DNA of 64,000 nt, from positions 186,001 through 250,000 of the forward strand of contig JAVHKY010000043.1 of NCBI GenBank assembly GCA_035079385.1. Direction: 5' to 3'. Positions 22,737 through 33,834 of this stretch are shown here, piece after piece. The position numbers and the translations under genes are program-made. This DNA is from Aspidiotus rigidus (lineage: Eukaryota; Arthropoda; Insecta; Hemiptera; Diaspididae). The notes under the pieces were generated by a model. That model was not told the origin of the DNA. It was given only the letters and a program-made list of their open reading frames with translations, and made no database searches. Every line of letters starts with the position of its first letter. Position 1 is the first letter of the stretch.

Positions 22737-24851
22737 TTAAGATCGTCCGAACGAGAAATCACGGTGTGAATCATAAACCTGTTCGATCAAGCCATCTTCC
22801 GGAATATACGAGTTGAGTATAGTGATACCGTCAGTGTTGAGGTGACGCAGTATCTCTATATTCTCGAGGGCGATACGTTTACGGTAGGAATTCTCCTTAT
22901 GGAGGAGCTTTTCGGATCCCTCGCGGAAACTGTGGCCACTGTTAATCAAATGATCAGCGAAAGCTGACTCCCCTAAGCGTCCCTTCTTCCAAGACTTCAG
23001 GTGCTCAGCTACTCTAACTTTCATCTGGCGGCTGGTCTCACCAATATAAAAGCCTCCACAATCCTCACATTCCATCTTATAAACACCACTCCTTTCATCA
23101 ACCGGTATGGGATCCTTCAGTCTCACAAACAACCTCTTGACTGTGGTGAGGTTGTAAAACGCGGGTCTGAAACCAAACGGGCGAAGGGCCCGACCCAATT
23201 GCTGGGAGAAATTCCCCAGGAATGGGAGACTGATCCAACGCAAACTGCGATCACGGATCGTGTCTCGGGGGAGGGAGGTGGTGGAATTAAGAAGGCTCCT
23301 CGTAACTTTCCTCCGAACCATCACGTCAACGTCGACATTGACTCCATTCACTCTAGCCAGGTGTTTTATGGTAAGTAATTCTTTCTTAAAAGCAGATTGA
23401 CTCAACGGAATACGAGTCAGTCTGTGAACTAGGCTATGAAAAGCAGCCATCTTATGAGCAACAGGACCGAACGAACCACCGTGGACTAAAACATCGGTCG
23501 TAGTATCTTTCCTGTAAATTCCAAACTTATGGATACCGTCTATTATAGAGATCGATAAATCCAAAAAGTTGATGGAAAATACCCCTATTTCCAACGTAAA
23601 TTTGATGGAAGGGTACCAGGAATTGAGATACCTCAGAAACTCACCAAGGAGATCTGGGTGACCAGTCCAGGTACATAGAACGTCATCAACGTACCTGTGC
23701 CAGTAGTGAATATGATTAAGTAACACCTGGTTCGAGGAAAAGAGGTCAAGTTCAAACTTAGACATGAAAACTTCGGAGATAAGAGAGCCTAGAGGTGATC
23801 CAATAGGGATCCCTACTTCCTCAGGGAACTCGAAAAATTTCCCTTCAAATTTACAGAAGTTAGGGGACCAGCAAGTATTCAGGAGATCAAAAAATTCCTG
23901 AAGCTCATTGTGAGGAATGTTAGCTCTGATGAGTAGCTCACCCATCCGCTGGATAGTAGCAGCCTTAGGAATATTTGGAAACAAACCAACAACATCAAAC
24001 GAGCAGATGGTCGTCCCTGGGGGAAGGCTTACATTCCTGAGGACGTCGGTTAAAGAGGCCGAATTCAAGACCGAATGAGGAGATTCGAAATCAATGCGAT
24101 TTTTGAACCAACGGTCAAGGAATTTGGCAAGGAGGTAGGTAGGAGAGGAGACAAAAGAAACAACGGGTCGCATCGGGGTATTCTTCTTATGCACTTTGGG
24201 CAACCCGTAGAGGAGGGGGGGTGTGGGGTTAGGAACCAGGATGGCTTTTTTCAAAGCAGGAGTTTTGATAATAGCCTCACTCCTGTTGATGACACTCCTA
24301 ACTTCTCTAACGTGCTTAGGAAAACTGAAATCCCCACTCTCTTTAGCACCACACTGCTGTAGGACTTCATGGACCTTGGAAGAATAGGCCGACCTCTCCA
24401 TCACTACAACAGCGTTGCCCTTGTCAGCCGTAGTGACGATTAGATCTCCCTCTTTCATCTTCCTCTTTAAACCCTGAATGACTCCTCCCAATTTGTTACT
24501 CATGCGAGGGAGGGGGTTATTACGGACCAAATCAGCACAGACTTTCTGGGTATTATAACCAGGACCAATCTTAACCGCAAGATCCGCAACAACATTCGCC
24601 AAGGTTTCATCATTCTTAAGGGGAGGCAGACTGAATTTCAAACCTTTCTCAAGGAGGGCTGTTTCGTCACTATTAAACACTACCTGACTATTATTTATGA
24701 GGGGGGGATGGAATTTGTGAACAACAACACCGTCACTCACCCCTTCCTCAACCACATCCTCATTAACCTTCATTAGGGAGGACAACTTCTTATTTTTCCT
24801 CTCCTTCAACTTCACCTCAAACTTCCGACACTTTTCATTGACGTCCCGCAT
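22737..24851 (-). CDS. Penelope-like element protein: reverse transcriptase plus GIY-YIG endonuclease
   Basis: An uninterrupted 704-codon ORF. The start is the first ATG after an in-frame stop, so an N-terminal extension is unlikely without a frameshift. Residues 137-150 (IVTTADKGNAVVV) and 216-222 (GLPKVHK) are PLE-typical; the RT palm has SFDVVGLFPNIP (284-295), GIPIGSPLGS (347-356) and YVDD (387-390). The C-terminal GIY-YIG nuclease has GVY (589-591), CEDCGG with paired cysteines, FYIG (601-604), R613, H617, and an E-N pair near 663. All key residues look present, so the copy may be active or recently so. It lies antisense in the Ig5-Ig6 intron of Dscam. An identical fragment is at 1-352. 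Confidence 0.95.
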   Translation of the reverse strand: MRDVNEKCRKFEVKLKERKNKKLSSLMKVNEDVVEEGVSDGVVVHKFHPPLINNSQVVFNSDETALLEKGLKFSLPPLKNDETLANVVADLAVKIGPGYNTQKVCADLVRNNPLPRMSNKLGGVIQGLKRKMKEGDLIVTTADKGNAVVVMERSAYSSKVHEVLQQCGAKESGDFSFPKHVREVRSVINRSEAIIKTPALKKAILVPNPTPPLLYGLPKVHKKNTPMRPVVSFVSSPTYLLAKFLDRWFKNRIDFESPHSVLNSASLTDVLRNVSLPPGTTICSFDVVGLFPNIPKAATIQRMGELLIRANIPHNELQEFFDLLNTCWSPNFCKFEGKFFEFPEEVGIPIGSPLGSLISEVFMSKFELDLFSSNQVLLNHIHYWHRYVDDVLCTWTGHPDLLGEFLRYLNSWYPSIKFTLEIGVFSINFLDLSISIIDGIHKFGIYRKDTTTDVLVHGGSFGPVAHKMAAFHSLVHRLTRIPLSQSAFKKELLTIKHLARVNGVNVDVDVMVRRKVTRSLLNSTTSLPRDTIRDRSLRWISLPFLGNFSQQLGRALRPFGFRPAFYNLTTVKRLFVRLKDPIPVDERSGVYKMECEDCGGFYIGETSRQMKVRVAEHLKSWKKGRLGESAFADHLINSGHSFREGSEKLLHKENSYRKRIALENIEILRHLNTDGITILNSYIPEDGLIEQVYDSHRDFSFGRS

Positions 24852-25329
24852 AAAGTAAAAAACAAACCGTCGGGTTCAACTGCTCAGAAATTTTATTCTC
24901 GAATTTGTAGCTCATTGTACGCAGGGAATAAACATGAATGAAAGCGATAATAATAAGAAGTACAGATGAAACTGTGTCAAAACTGATTCGTATGAACCTG
25001 CATTTTCGCTTGATCATTTGATAGAATGATTTATATCTTTCGTTGCGCTGTGCAGCATGTATGATTGAAATAAACGTACGCTTATATTGGTACGTAGGTA
25101 GTTACCGACTTAGGTACACTCATTTCTTACATCAGTACAGGCTACCTTCCAATAACGTTTTATTCGTCGCGTCGGTACGGTACGGTACCTTCGAATAATC
25201 ATTTCGTTTTAAAAAAGAAGACCACTCTATAACTTTTACAACTTGAGATATTGACCTTTTATTAAAATGTTACGTTTTTCTGAGAATCACCCAAATGAAG
25301 ACTAATTTCATCGACTATTTGATTTTCAG

Positions 25330-25440
25330 GTTTACCGTACATTCGTTCCATACCAAAAATTACCGCAGTGGCAGGCGAAATATTGAAATTGAGATGTCCA
25401 ATCTCCGGTTATCCTATAGAACAGATAACATGGGAGAAAG
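25330..25440 (+). CDS. Dscam2: Dscam exon: Ig6 N-terminal half
   Basis: 111 nt, phase 1 in and out, acceptor 'gattttcag', donor GAAAG|gtaaac. It encodes GLPYIRSIPKITAVAGEILK, then LRCPISGYPIEQITWEK: strand B cysteine and core tryptophan of an I-set Ig. The intron before it holds the gypsy and Penelope elements. Confidence 0.95.
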
Positions 25441-25481
25441 GTAAACAATACTGACAATGGTTAACATTTCTCTTCTTATTC

Positions 25482-25680
25482 GAGAAAAAAGAATTGCAGA
25501 TGAATTTGCGCAGCATAACGCAAACAGATTTTTAACACGTGTAATGATCAATGCTTTTGGCTTTCGTCATCATCAGGAGTTGTATTTCTGTATCTAATGA
25601 TGGCGAAAGCCGAAAGCGTTCATTACACTTTTTAAAAATCTGTTTGCGTTATTCTGCGGGAATTCAGCAATTCTTTTCTT
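25482..25680. repeat. Palindrome with hammerhead-like cores on both strands
   Basis: Arms about 25482-25576 and 25594-25680, inverted copies with several mismatches (outer ends agaaaaaagaattgc / gcaattcttttct). + strand 25594-25618 reads ctaatgatggcgaaagccga then aagcg: CUAAUGA, stem GGC-GCC with GAAA loop, GAAA. - strand 25576-25551 reads ctgatgatgacgaaagccaa then aagcat: CUGAUGA, imperfect stem, AAAA. The + arm goes on to 'tttgcgttattctgcggg', resembling the PLE tail. Confidence 0.7.
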
Positions 25681-25845
25681 GAACAATTATGTTGTACCGC
25701 AATCTCGAGGACCAATTCGAAAGAATTTCTCTTCTCTCTCCACTTTTTTCAAAATCTTCCTTAAACATTTATCGTGCATTCGTGCCTCATACCACGAATA
25801 TTTTTCATACAATTATCATGGAAATCCATACGTACATATACATCA

Positions 25846-25990
25846 AGGTGTTTCAAAACAATGTTGAGAGTTGAATGGGATTACAGACTAAAGTTCTGGC
25901 GCAAAAACGCGAAACGTTAGATGTATGCTTCAAAGTTAGGAAGTTCGTATCTAAATTTTATCATTAATAATTTGCGCTCCTACCCAACTC
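25846..25990. repeat. Diverged end fragment of the 12987-14155 TIR family
   Basis: 'aggtgtttcaaaacaatgtt', 'gagagttgaatggga' and 'aacgcgaaacgttagatgta' correspond to the left TIR and right inner end of the 1.17-kb element, with the interior missing. Confidence 0.65.
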
Positions 25991-25999
25991 TCTACTACT

Positions 26000-27629
26000 T
26001 CTTTGAGCCGCGTTATACACCGAAATACGCCAAAAATTGACCACTTTGTTAAAATTTATAAAATAAGAAATTAAAAATGAGATGCATTTATCGGCCCACA
26101 ATAATAAAGTTGAAATCACGGGGAAAATATGCTGTTTGCACGAAATATAAAACTGATGAACGGAAAAACAACCTCGCAGCAGAAAAAGAAAGAAGACCAC
26201 CAAAAAAATTTATTTTTGCACATAATATAATTTGATAACCCGCTTCATCAAAATTTACCCAAAAATTTAATACCTTTTAAACATAATCATATTGTCCCAA
26301 GAAAAAGTGAAAAACAGAAAACTGAAAAAATTAATGACAATGAAATTTGAAGAAATTGTCTACAAACAACTAAAAAAAAAGAAAGCATCATTGTACAATG
26401 AGGGCACGCTTCGCCTTCGACGGCCTCCCTCTCTTCCTTTTCTGCCCCAATGCCCCAATGGAATTTGTTTGGCTTCGTTTGGAACAGAAACAAACGTCCC
26501 ATCGCCGAATTCTCATACCGAGGGCATGTTTGCGGTGGGTATGTTTTGTGAAAAAGGGTCAAGTACATTTCACGTGATCAGGATACACATCGATACGCCA
26601 GATTTTTCCGCCCCACTTACATAGTCGTCAAAGCTCTTCCACTTCCCTTTTCGACATTGGGATGCTGCAAGCAGGTTAATCATAATTCTTATGTCATTTT
26701 TTGAGGAAGTAGTGAAATATTGTACGCTGTCATTCTCCCCACTTACTTGGAGAACTGCCTCATTCTTTATTGCTCACTGGTGCGCTGTAGTCCTGTAGTC
26801 CGCGTAGGTATATAGATCGAGTTTCAGTGAAGTGGACGCAATTCACGGATGTGCGGCGACTCTACAGTTCTTCCACCAAATCCACACGGCAATGTAAAAA
26901 TTGTTCGACTGGGAGCCTCTCCCTCAAAGTGTTTTCCCTCTTAACAAATGAATTGGTACCTTCAATCCCATTGTTCGTGAACAGGTAATTGAAAGCGGCC
27001 ACTTTTCTACGCACATGAAAAAGATTAGGTTACTTGAAATTATTGTCCTTGTTTAGACACACTTATGGAATGCAGCTTATCTGTGACAAAGTATAATTTT
27101 TGTGTTCAAATATCATAACATACCGCGTAGGTACACGTCATTTTGTAATATCAATTTTAAAATTGGTGATTTCAACTTTTTTTTCGGGCCTTACCATTTC
27201 GCCCGAACACACTTTGTATTTCGTGCAATTTATCACTTCCCATTGAAAATTTTCCCACTTTCAAACTTTCTGGAATCAACGTTTTTCATTTTCAAATCAA
27301 GTAAACTACCTATAATTTTAGCTCAAAAGCTAACGTTTCCCTCAGACTCGTCAACATATCTCTCGTTATTGCAATTTTAATGTGCAACCTCCTATATAAA
27401 TCGCTTCAGATTGCCTTTCCAAATTTAATGAATCACGATTGAATAATATATTTATTACCGTACTCAAGAAATTGAAAACAAATTGCGAAGATGCCACGAA
27501 ATCAAAACGTGAAAGTTATACCCGTGTTTATTTCTTTCTTTTACATTTCACATTTTAATAGCAAACTTTAAATTATATCCATACAATTATATAAGTAAAA
27601 CGTTTTTCTTTCAACTTTATATATTCTAG
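26000..27629 (+). other. Intronic sequence before the Ig6b exon
   Basis: The ORFs near 26292-26624 and 27102-27380 have no recognised domain. AT-rich, nothing else supported. Confidence 0.55.
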
Positions 27630-27788
27630 ATAGACGCGAGCTACCAATAGATTTGCGACAAAGAATTCTAAATGGTGTCCTTTTCATCGAACCAGTGCAA
27701 AAAACTACTGATTCTGGAACGTACACGTGCACGGCAAAAAACAAACAAGGCCAAAGTGCTAGAAGAAGCGGAGAAGTGTTTGTTATTG
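27630..27788 (+). CDS. Dscam2: Dscam exon: Ig6 C-terminal half
   Basis: 159 nt, phase 1 in and out, acceptor 'atattctag', donor ATTG|gtaggc. It encodes DRRELPIDLRQRILNGVLFI, then EPVQKTTDSGTYTCTAKNKQ, and ends GEVFVI. Its last G joins either Ig7 version to give Val (G|TA or G|TT), so this is the upstream partner for both alternative exons. Confidence 0.95.
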
Positions 27789-29008
27789 GTAGGCTGCGAT
27801 TAGATACCTAATTTCTCTTTTTTTCCCCCTCTTCATTCCTCGCTAATTCAAAAATTAAATTTGGCCAACTTCAACGTGATGCAACGCGTGAGCGAATAAT
27901 CAAATTTTACATTATTTGGCTCGAAACGGTTGTTGAATGCGTCGATGAGATGAGTAGAATAGGAAACTTGACTATCAATTTCTTGTATTGTAAGTTGTTG
28001 TCAATAAGTAAAAAACGACGACGACGACGAAGAAGAAGAAAAAGAAATAAAAGAGATTTGTACTGTAATAGGTACTCGTATAGTAAAGAGTATAGCGCAA
28101 TGAATTCATAAAAATAGATAGTTTTTATCGCAATTGACTGCAAACATTTCTTTTTCCAACCCAACAAAACTGGTCTTTTATTAGGTGTATAAAATGAAGA
28201 AGTTGCACGATCTCGTACATGAGTCGCGTCCTGATATCAAACAATGTGCGTTCTTATTTTGGGATGATTATTATACGTAGGATCCTTTCAAAAATTAATA
28301 CCATCGCACGCGTCACATTTTCGCAACTTGTAACGTTGAATAATAATTATTATGATTTCACTACTGAACTTACCCATTCATGTCCTAACGCACCATTCAA
28401 CTCAGGTGTCGACCTTATGTCTGTTGGATCTGATCCAAAAACTGCTTCTTTTGATATTTTTTGAGAACATTGATGATAACCATCGGTTGAAAACTTGTCC
28501 ACAACTGCACATTCTTTTATTTGCAATTAAGATATTTTCAGTTTTTTCATCATTTCATTGTATAACTAATACGACATACTGAAATAAATGAGGCAAACAA
28601 AAACATTCAGACGATTTTTTTTTTTTTTTTTTTTTCATTCAAATTAAAGAAAGTTAGAGTCAGCTCATAAGGGAGTAATTCAGCTCGCAAAAGAATATAG
28701 TATTATGCGTAGAATAGATGACAAAAAATTAGATCTCTCCTATTTTTCTCAGTCTGCACATTGTGAGAGTTATTCTTAAGGTCTAGGTTGAAAAAATTAT
28801 GTGCCATATGAACTCGGTGCGAAGAAAAACTTGATGAACATATCTATATTAAAATTTGTAGTTTATAGATCACTCTCGCCGAACATATAGGCAACCCACA
28901 CTTAACCCGTTTTAGCTGAAAAGTTTTGGTACTCACTTACTTTCCGGATGATGACATTATTTCGTGCGAACTTGGTCGATAACTATCAAATATTTGTATA
29001 TATTTCAG
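27789..29008 (+). other. Intron before the Ig7 pair
   Basis: Holds a GAC/GAA-rich run near 28010-28050 and a poly(T) run near 28617-28636. No further Ig7-like exon was found here; ORFs at 28219-28582 do not encode an Ig fold. Confidence 0.65.
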
Positions 29009-29293
29009 TACCTCCCAAACTAAACCCAATAGCCTCACAAACAGTGCTGAACGTCGGTGAAAGAGCTAGCTTAACGTGTACAGTGATAAAAGGCGACTTA
29101 CCACTAACAATAAGTTGGACCAAAGATGGCCACCCATTAAAATCTAAAATGCATTCAGCCATCACACAGGTAGACCAATTCAATAGTATACTGGTGATTG
29201 ACAGTGTGAGTCCTGAGCATAGCGGTAATTATTCGTGCGCCGCACGTAATCCAGTCGCCGAGGAAATGATTTTGCAGCAATTGATGGTTAACG
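29009..29293 (+). CDS. Dscam2: Dscam Ig7, alternative exon A (upstream version)
   Basis: 285 nt, phase 1 in and out, acceptor 'atatttcag', donor AACG|gtaact. One exon encodes a whole Ig: VPPKLNPIASQTVLNVGERA, strand B cysteine in SLTCTVIKGD, SWTKDG, and HSGNYSCAARNP. It is a clear paralogue of the next exon (29549-29836), with the same start (VPP), phase and domain coverage. In fly Dscam2 and bee AbsCAM, Ig7 comes in two forms by mutually exclusive splicing; mutual exclusion here is inferred, because including both would also keep the frame. Confidence 0.93.
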
Positions 29294-29392
29294 GTAACTT
29301 ATGTTAAATTTTCTAATTGTCATTAACGTTACATTAAGTTTTCTTTTTTTTCTCTTTTTTTTATCCTTTTTTCTCCGGTTTTCCCTTTTTCA

Positions 29393-29532
<140 letters not shown>

Positions 29533-29548
29533 TTTTTAATTTTTCCAG

Positions 29549-29836
29549 TTCCTCCTAGTATAGAGCCGTTTTATTTTTTGACGGATGGTTTACAAGAAGG
29601 CTCTCGTACGAGAGTGGTATGCGGCATAAGTCGAGGAGATCCTCCTCTTGAAATAAGTTGGCTGAAAGACGGTACACCAATTAGCTTACAATCTGGAGTC
29701 AACATTTCTACTATAGATCCGTATTCTAGTTTGCTCAGCATCTCTAGTCTTACAGCATTACATTCGGGAGAGTATACTTGTGTGGCGACCAATCCTGCTG
29801 CACAAGTGAGATATTCCTCAAAACTGCAGGTTAAAG
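29549..29836 (+). CDS. Dscam2: Dscam Ig7, alternative exon B (downstream version)
   Basis: 288 nt, phase 1 in and out, acceptor 'tttttccag' after a long pyrimidine stretch, donor AAAG|gtaatt. It encodes VPPSIEPFYFLTDGLQEGSR, TRVVCGISRGDPPLEISWLK, and HSGEYTCVATNPAAQ. By eye about one third to two fifths of residues match the exon 29009-29293. Its C-terminus joins the Ig8 exon in frame to give V-P-P-R-W. The 255-nt intron between the two versions is about half (CT)n. Confidence 0.94.
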
Positions 29837-30097
29837 GTAATTAGACAAACTATGACCCAAGTGAGGAAAGCAGTTCCGATCGAGTTTTTTCACTTTCTGT
29901 TCGCTTCTTGCACATTCACCGGTAACATTCCAAGATGAACACAGCACCTTTTTTGTTTGTATCAAGGTATTTATTGCACTGTACCTTTTTTTATTTCTTT
30001 TAAGTGTTTTAATTTCACTCGCAATATCAATTTCAGCACCGTATTACCATAGAAAACATCGAATTTTCGTATAACCTTCTCCTTCTTCACTCTCCAC

Positions 30098-30854
30098 CGG
30101 CGAATCCGAGTTGAGTCCCAAGCCTTTGTCTTTGGCGGAATCGAGTCCGAGAGTGTCCGGGCTACAGAAAGGTAGCCACCGAATTGAATCCTAAGGATGT
30201 CGGGAGTACCTTTTTGAAACATCCGAATTGAGTCCCGCGGGTCTGTCGGAGGTAGTACACCATTACAGAGAGATGAAATCATTCTTGTTGGATAAAAAAC
30301 AGTCGTATACGTAGCACGGTACGTTGGGATTCTTAATGTATTATAGCCGAATGATTCATTGTAATGAATAGTGTTGATAAGAATATGCGTGAGCTAGTGA
30401 AGTATGATCGAATGTGTACGCGTCAGCTGATTACTACTTTACGAAGACGTCCTATTAGTACGAACATTCAATTTCGAGATTTGTCTTTTATCACTGTTGG
30501 AGTTCAGCTCATTTTCTCGTGTTAATCAATTTATTTTAGTACGATCAAAATGTCGGTGTATACGGAAATGTACAGCGAGATTGGGCATGTTTTGCGAATT
30601 ATTGACTTGTTTAAATAGGTATCGAGTTTTTCTAATCACACCAATGATACATACATTGACAGTCCTAAGTCTGTGCGATAGTGAGAAGGGAAATTAGAAT
30701 CCGGGACTCAACTCGGGTACGCTCAAACACGTAGCCCCGACAGACCCGGGACCTAACTCGGATGTTTAGAAGCGGTAGCCCCGATAGACCCGGGACTCAA
30801 TTCGGTAGTTTTGAACAGATACCTCCGCTGACGGGACTCAACTCGGATACGCCC
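30098..30854. mobile_element. Foldback element with subrepeat arrays at both ends, 8-bp target duplication
   Basis: Left array (30098-30255) and right array (about 30700-30854) are inverted copies built from units like 'gacccgggactcaactcgg' joined by 'gtagccccgacaga'. Flanks ctctccac at 30090-30097 and 30855-30862 are a perfect 8-bp duplication. The interior is unique with no transposase. Arrayed terminal inverted repeats and this duplication length resemble P/hAT-superfamily foldback elements. Confidence 0.88.
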
Positions 30855-30862
30855 CTCTCCAC

Positions 30863-32100
30863 AATATTTTCTCCGTCCTATCAACCTACATTTTTACTAA
30901 TTTCTGGAAGAGAAAGAGAGACTGTTATATTTGCAATTTGCCACAGTTCTTGCAAAACGGACGAGATTAGTATCTTTTTTACTCTTCTCTTGTTCTCCTT
31001 CGAATTGCCGTTGAACAGGATCATCGATGCGAGTTGCGTTATATTCTTATGTTAGTCGTACAAAGTTGACTTCAATTATAAGCCTAATGAAAAAAGACCG
31101 ATGCAAAAAAAATCACAAGTTTATGGCGTTATTTGACACCTAAAATTGAGTTATCACCGAAAAGGTGAGAATGATACGAGTATGAAAATCGTAAAGAAAT
31201 ATACACTAGACCGTGGTGTATGATTTCAATATCTACGATCGACTGTCCTTCACTCTTTCAGTCATGAAAAAATAGAAAAAATATTGTTCTTTCTTTCAAA
31301 AAAAAGGATAATGTACTCATAGATATCTTTGGCCCACTCTTTTAATTATTGGGCAATATTGGATTGCGCCATAAAAAGGATGATTTGATGACTATCAGAG
31401 AAGGGGCAGCAATTACAAAATTCTTATAAAGGAGACAAGTTTAATGTTTGTCTATTTGTACAATTTCGAACGACGACAGGTGCCACAAACTGAAAAATTT
31501 TTTATGACAACTAATCTTAATAAAATACAGGCTCGATTCCATTTCATACTGTTTACTTATCCCGTCTCCGTTCAGTTATATTTTAGTACATATCGCTATT
31601 GCAAGTTAGACTGCATGATGATTATGTCATTTTTCGCGCTACTACAAATAGGTATGTAGTACATTAGTGCATGCGCGTAAGACAAAACTGTAATCACAGT
31701 ATAAATATTGTCAAGATAAATTTTGCGAATTATTCTTTCTCTCTCTCTCTCTCTCTCTCTGTCAGAAATATAGTTCTAGGACTTTATGAGTACTACTTTC
31801 AACACCGAACATATTTTTTAGGGGAGTAATATTTTGTACGCAAAAAGAAAGGGTTTTCGACGCAAATTTGGGAACTACAAAAAAAAAAGAAATTCATATG
31901 CAATCAAAGAACATTTCGACTCCAAATTGATGAGACAAAAAAAAAAAAAGAAGAAGTTGAACGCAATGAAGACGACATACGCAGGATACTAATTAATGTA
32001 TAATTTTGAACAAAATGAAATAGATATAATACTATGCGCGAGTGAGAATGAAAAAAAAACAAAATGAAAAATAACATTATGATATACGATATAGAAGTGG
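30863..32100 (+). other. Intronic sequence
   Basis: Contains a short (CT)n run at 31738-31761 and A-rich stretches. No gene seen. Confidence 0.55.
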
Positions 32101-32621
32101 CTATTGTGTCAGAAGGTTTTTTTTCGCCTTCCGAGGCCTGCCCCTCTTCCTCAACTGACCAAGTGACACAGTTTTAGCTTCAGGAGGTACACTACACATA
32201 TTAGTTTCAGCCGTATGAGCATCCCAAGGCTGTGCTTGCATGCAGCATTCTTCAGAAAAGTGGGACACGAGCAAGTCGACACCATGAGGTTTTCCGTATT
32301 CGCAGTTACGAGTACAGTCCAAATAGCGTATCGGTCTTCTCTGAAGCGATCAAAATGTCTCCAACCATTATCCCTCTTTTGATATTTGCTCAAAACTTTT
32401 GATGTGAAGCATCGTTTGAATTGTGAAGAAGGAAGGAAGGAAGGAAGAAAAAATAGATTGCTGGCTGGAACGTTGAGAGGTTGTTGTAGTAGTGTAAAGA
32501 TAGAGTTTGCTAATGCCCACTGACACGCTGTAGTCCAAATCTTGGTTGTTAAAGTTGGTAATTCAGCAAACATTTCGTAATTTGCGGACTTTTGATCAAG
32601 ACGTTGGGACAAGTTCCTCAC
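32101..32621 (-). pseudogene. Mutator-like (MULE) transposase C-terminal remnant with SWIM zinc finger
   Basis: On the - strand one frame (32621-32151) reads DNGWRHFDRFREDRYAIWTV and then STCSCPTFLKNAACKHSLGM, a SWIM-type C-x-C-x(n)-C-x-H zinc finger in the setting usual for MULE transposases of arthropods. The end of the protein continues in another frame (32101-32322) with VPPEAKTVSLGQLRKRGRPR and KAKKNLLTQ, so there is a frameshift near 32200. The catalytic DDE domain is not readable upstream. Inactive. Confidence 0.85.
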
Positions 32622-33039
32622 TTAAAAATTGACCAACTGATAACTGTTCTCTTAAGTGTGGCTCTATTTCATACACGCGTTTGTCTCCTCAATCCCATTG
32701 TTCTCGTAAACGTATTCTACGTGCTTCGTTATACGGCGCAAAGTTGCGTTTTTGTTCTTCTGGGAATAAAGACGCGTTGGGTTTTTCTCTAAGAAATAAA
32801 GCGCGTTGCGCACGTGGAAAACATTATTCTTGTGAACCGTAAAATACGAGCAGCGTAAACCCCACAAGAAGGAAGTAAGCGACGAACTTGCGCTGTATGG
32901 CGGTCCTTGCTATGGCTCAGCTCGCCAATTGCTCGCTAGGATATCGCTTACTACAAATATGTTCTCTAGTAGCGTAATATAAAAATTTTAATAATTTTTC
33001 AAGTTTGTTTGAATACTGATTTTTCTAAAAGTCATTCCA

Positions 33040-33830
33040 GGAGTTAAGTATCAGGGATTGGTATCCGTAATAGTTTCTAAGGTCAGAATAAGCAGGTGTG
33101 AGTACAGGGTCAGAAATTTTGTGGGATAAAAAGGAATCTCTGCAAAGACAATGGCGTCATATTCATAGAAATTGATATGACCCGAAATCCACCGGAAGGA
33201 GACAGGAATAGAAGTGGGTGGTAGTGGTTGTAGGAGTAAATGAATGCGCTGATTCGGGGAATTAGTTGATGTGAGTCCGGTGTAGCCTGAGAGATGAAAT
33301 TGAGTCAGTTAGCAGCAGAAATTTCAGGTGGGGATGAGGAGACAGAGATCTGTATATGACGTTTTGTTTGGTCGCGAAAATGGAGGCAGCATTTTTCAAT
33401 CAACGACTGATTATAACTCCTCGGATCGAGTACGCGTGTCCTGTTTTGGGTCCAAATTTAGATCCGTTAATAAAGTAGAGCTGAAAGTTCGGAAAATTGG
33501 TATAGAGATAATGTTCCTGATAAGTTGTCGGTGTATTATAGTGTTGCAAGCTTAAAGATTATCAGCTCGATCGAGTGGGATATTTGGGAAAGGGGTTAGC
33601 TATGGAGAAGTGGATGATATGATAGAGTATCTGATATTCTGTTCTCCACAAGGCTAAAGTTACGGATCGATGTATTCATGTTTTTAATGGATAAAAATAA
33701 AATTACCATCACCGTATATTTTACAAATACAAGAGCGCTTTCGGCGTGAGCCATTAACGAGCGATCTTCATGACAGGAATTGGATGGCTCAATTTGAGGT
33801 ATTTGAATAGTTCCGATTTAAGAGGAAGGA
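33040..33830 (-). pseudogene. LINE RNase H remnant (copy 2)
   Basis: Nucleotide match to 42196-42830 over most of its length. On the - strand it gives decayed RNase H readings (FGPKTGHAYSIRG, then an LLTDS-like segment with stops). About 110 bp at 33657-33768 are absent from the other copy. The + strand ORFs here are artefacts. Confidence 0.75.
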
Positions 33831-33834
33831 GGAG

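Noticed and set aside
23001..24362. + strand ORFs of 125 and 95 aa
   Set aside because: Shadows of the Penelope protein on the opposite strand.
28986..29183. - strand ORFs opposite the Ig7 exons (also 29571-29792)
   Set aside because: Shadows of real Ig7 coding sequence.
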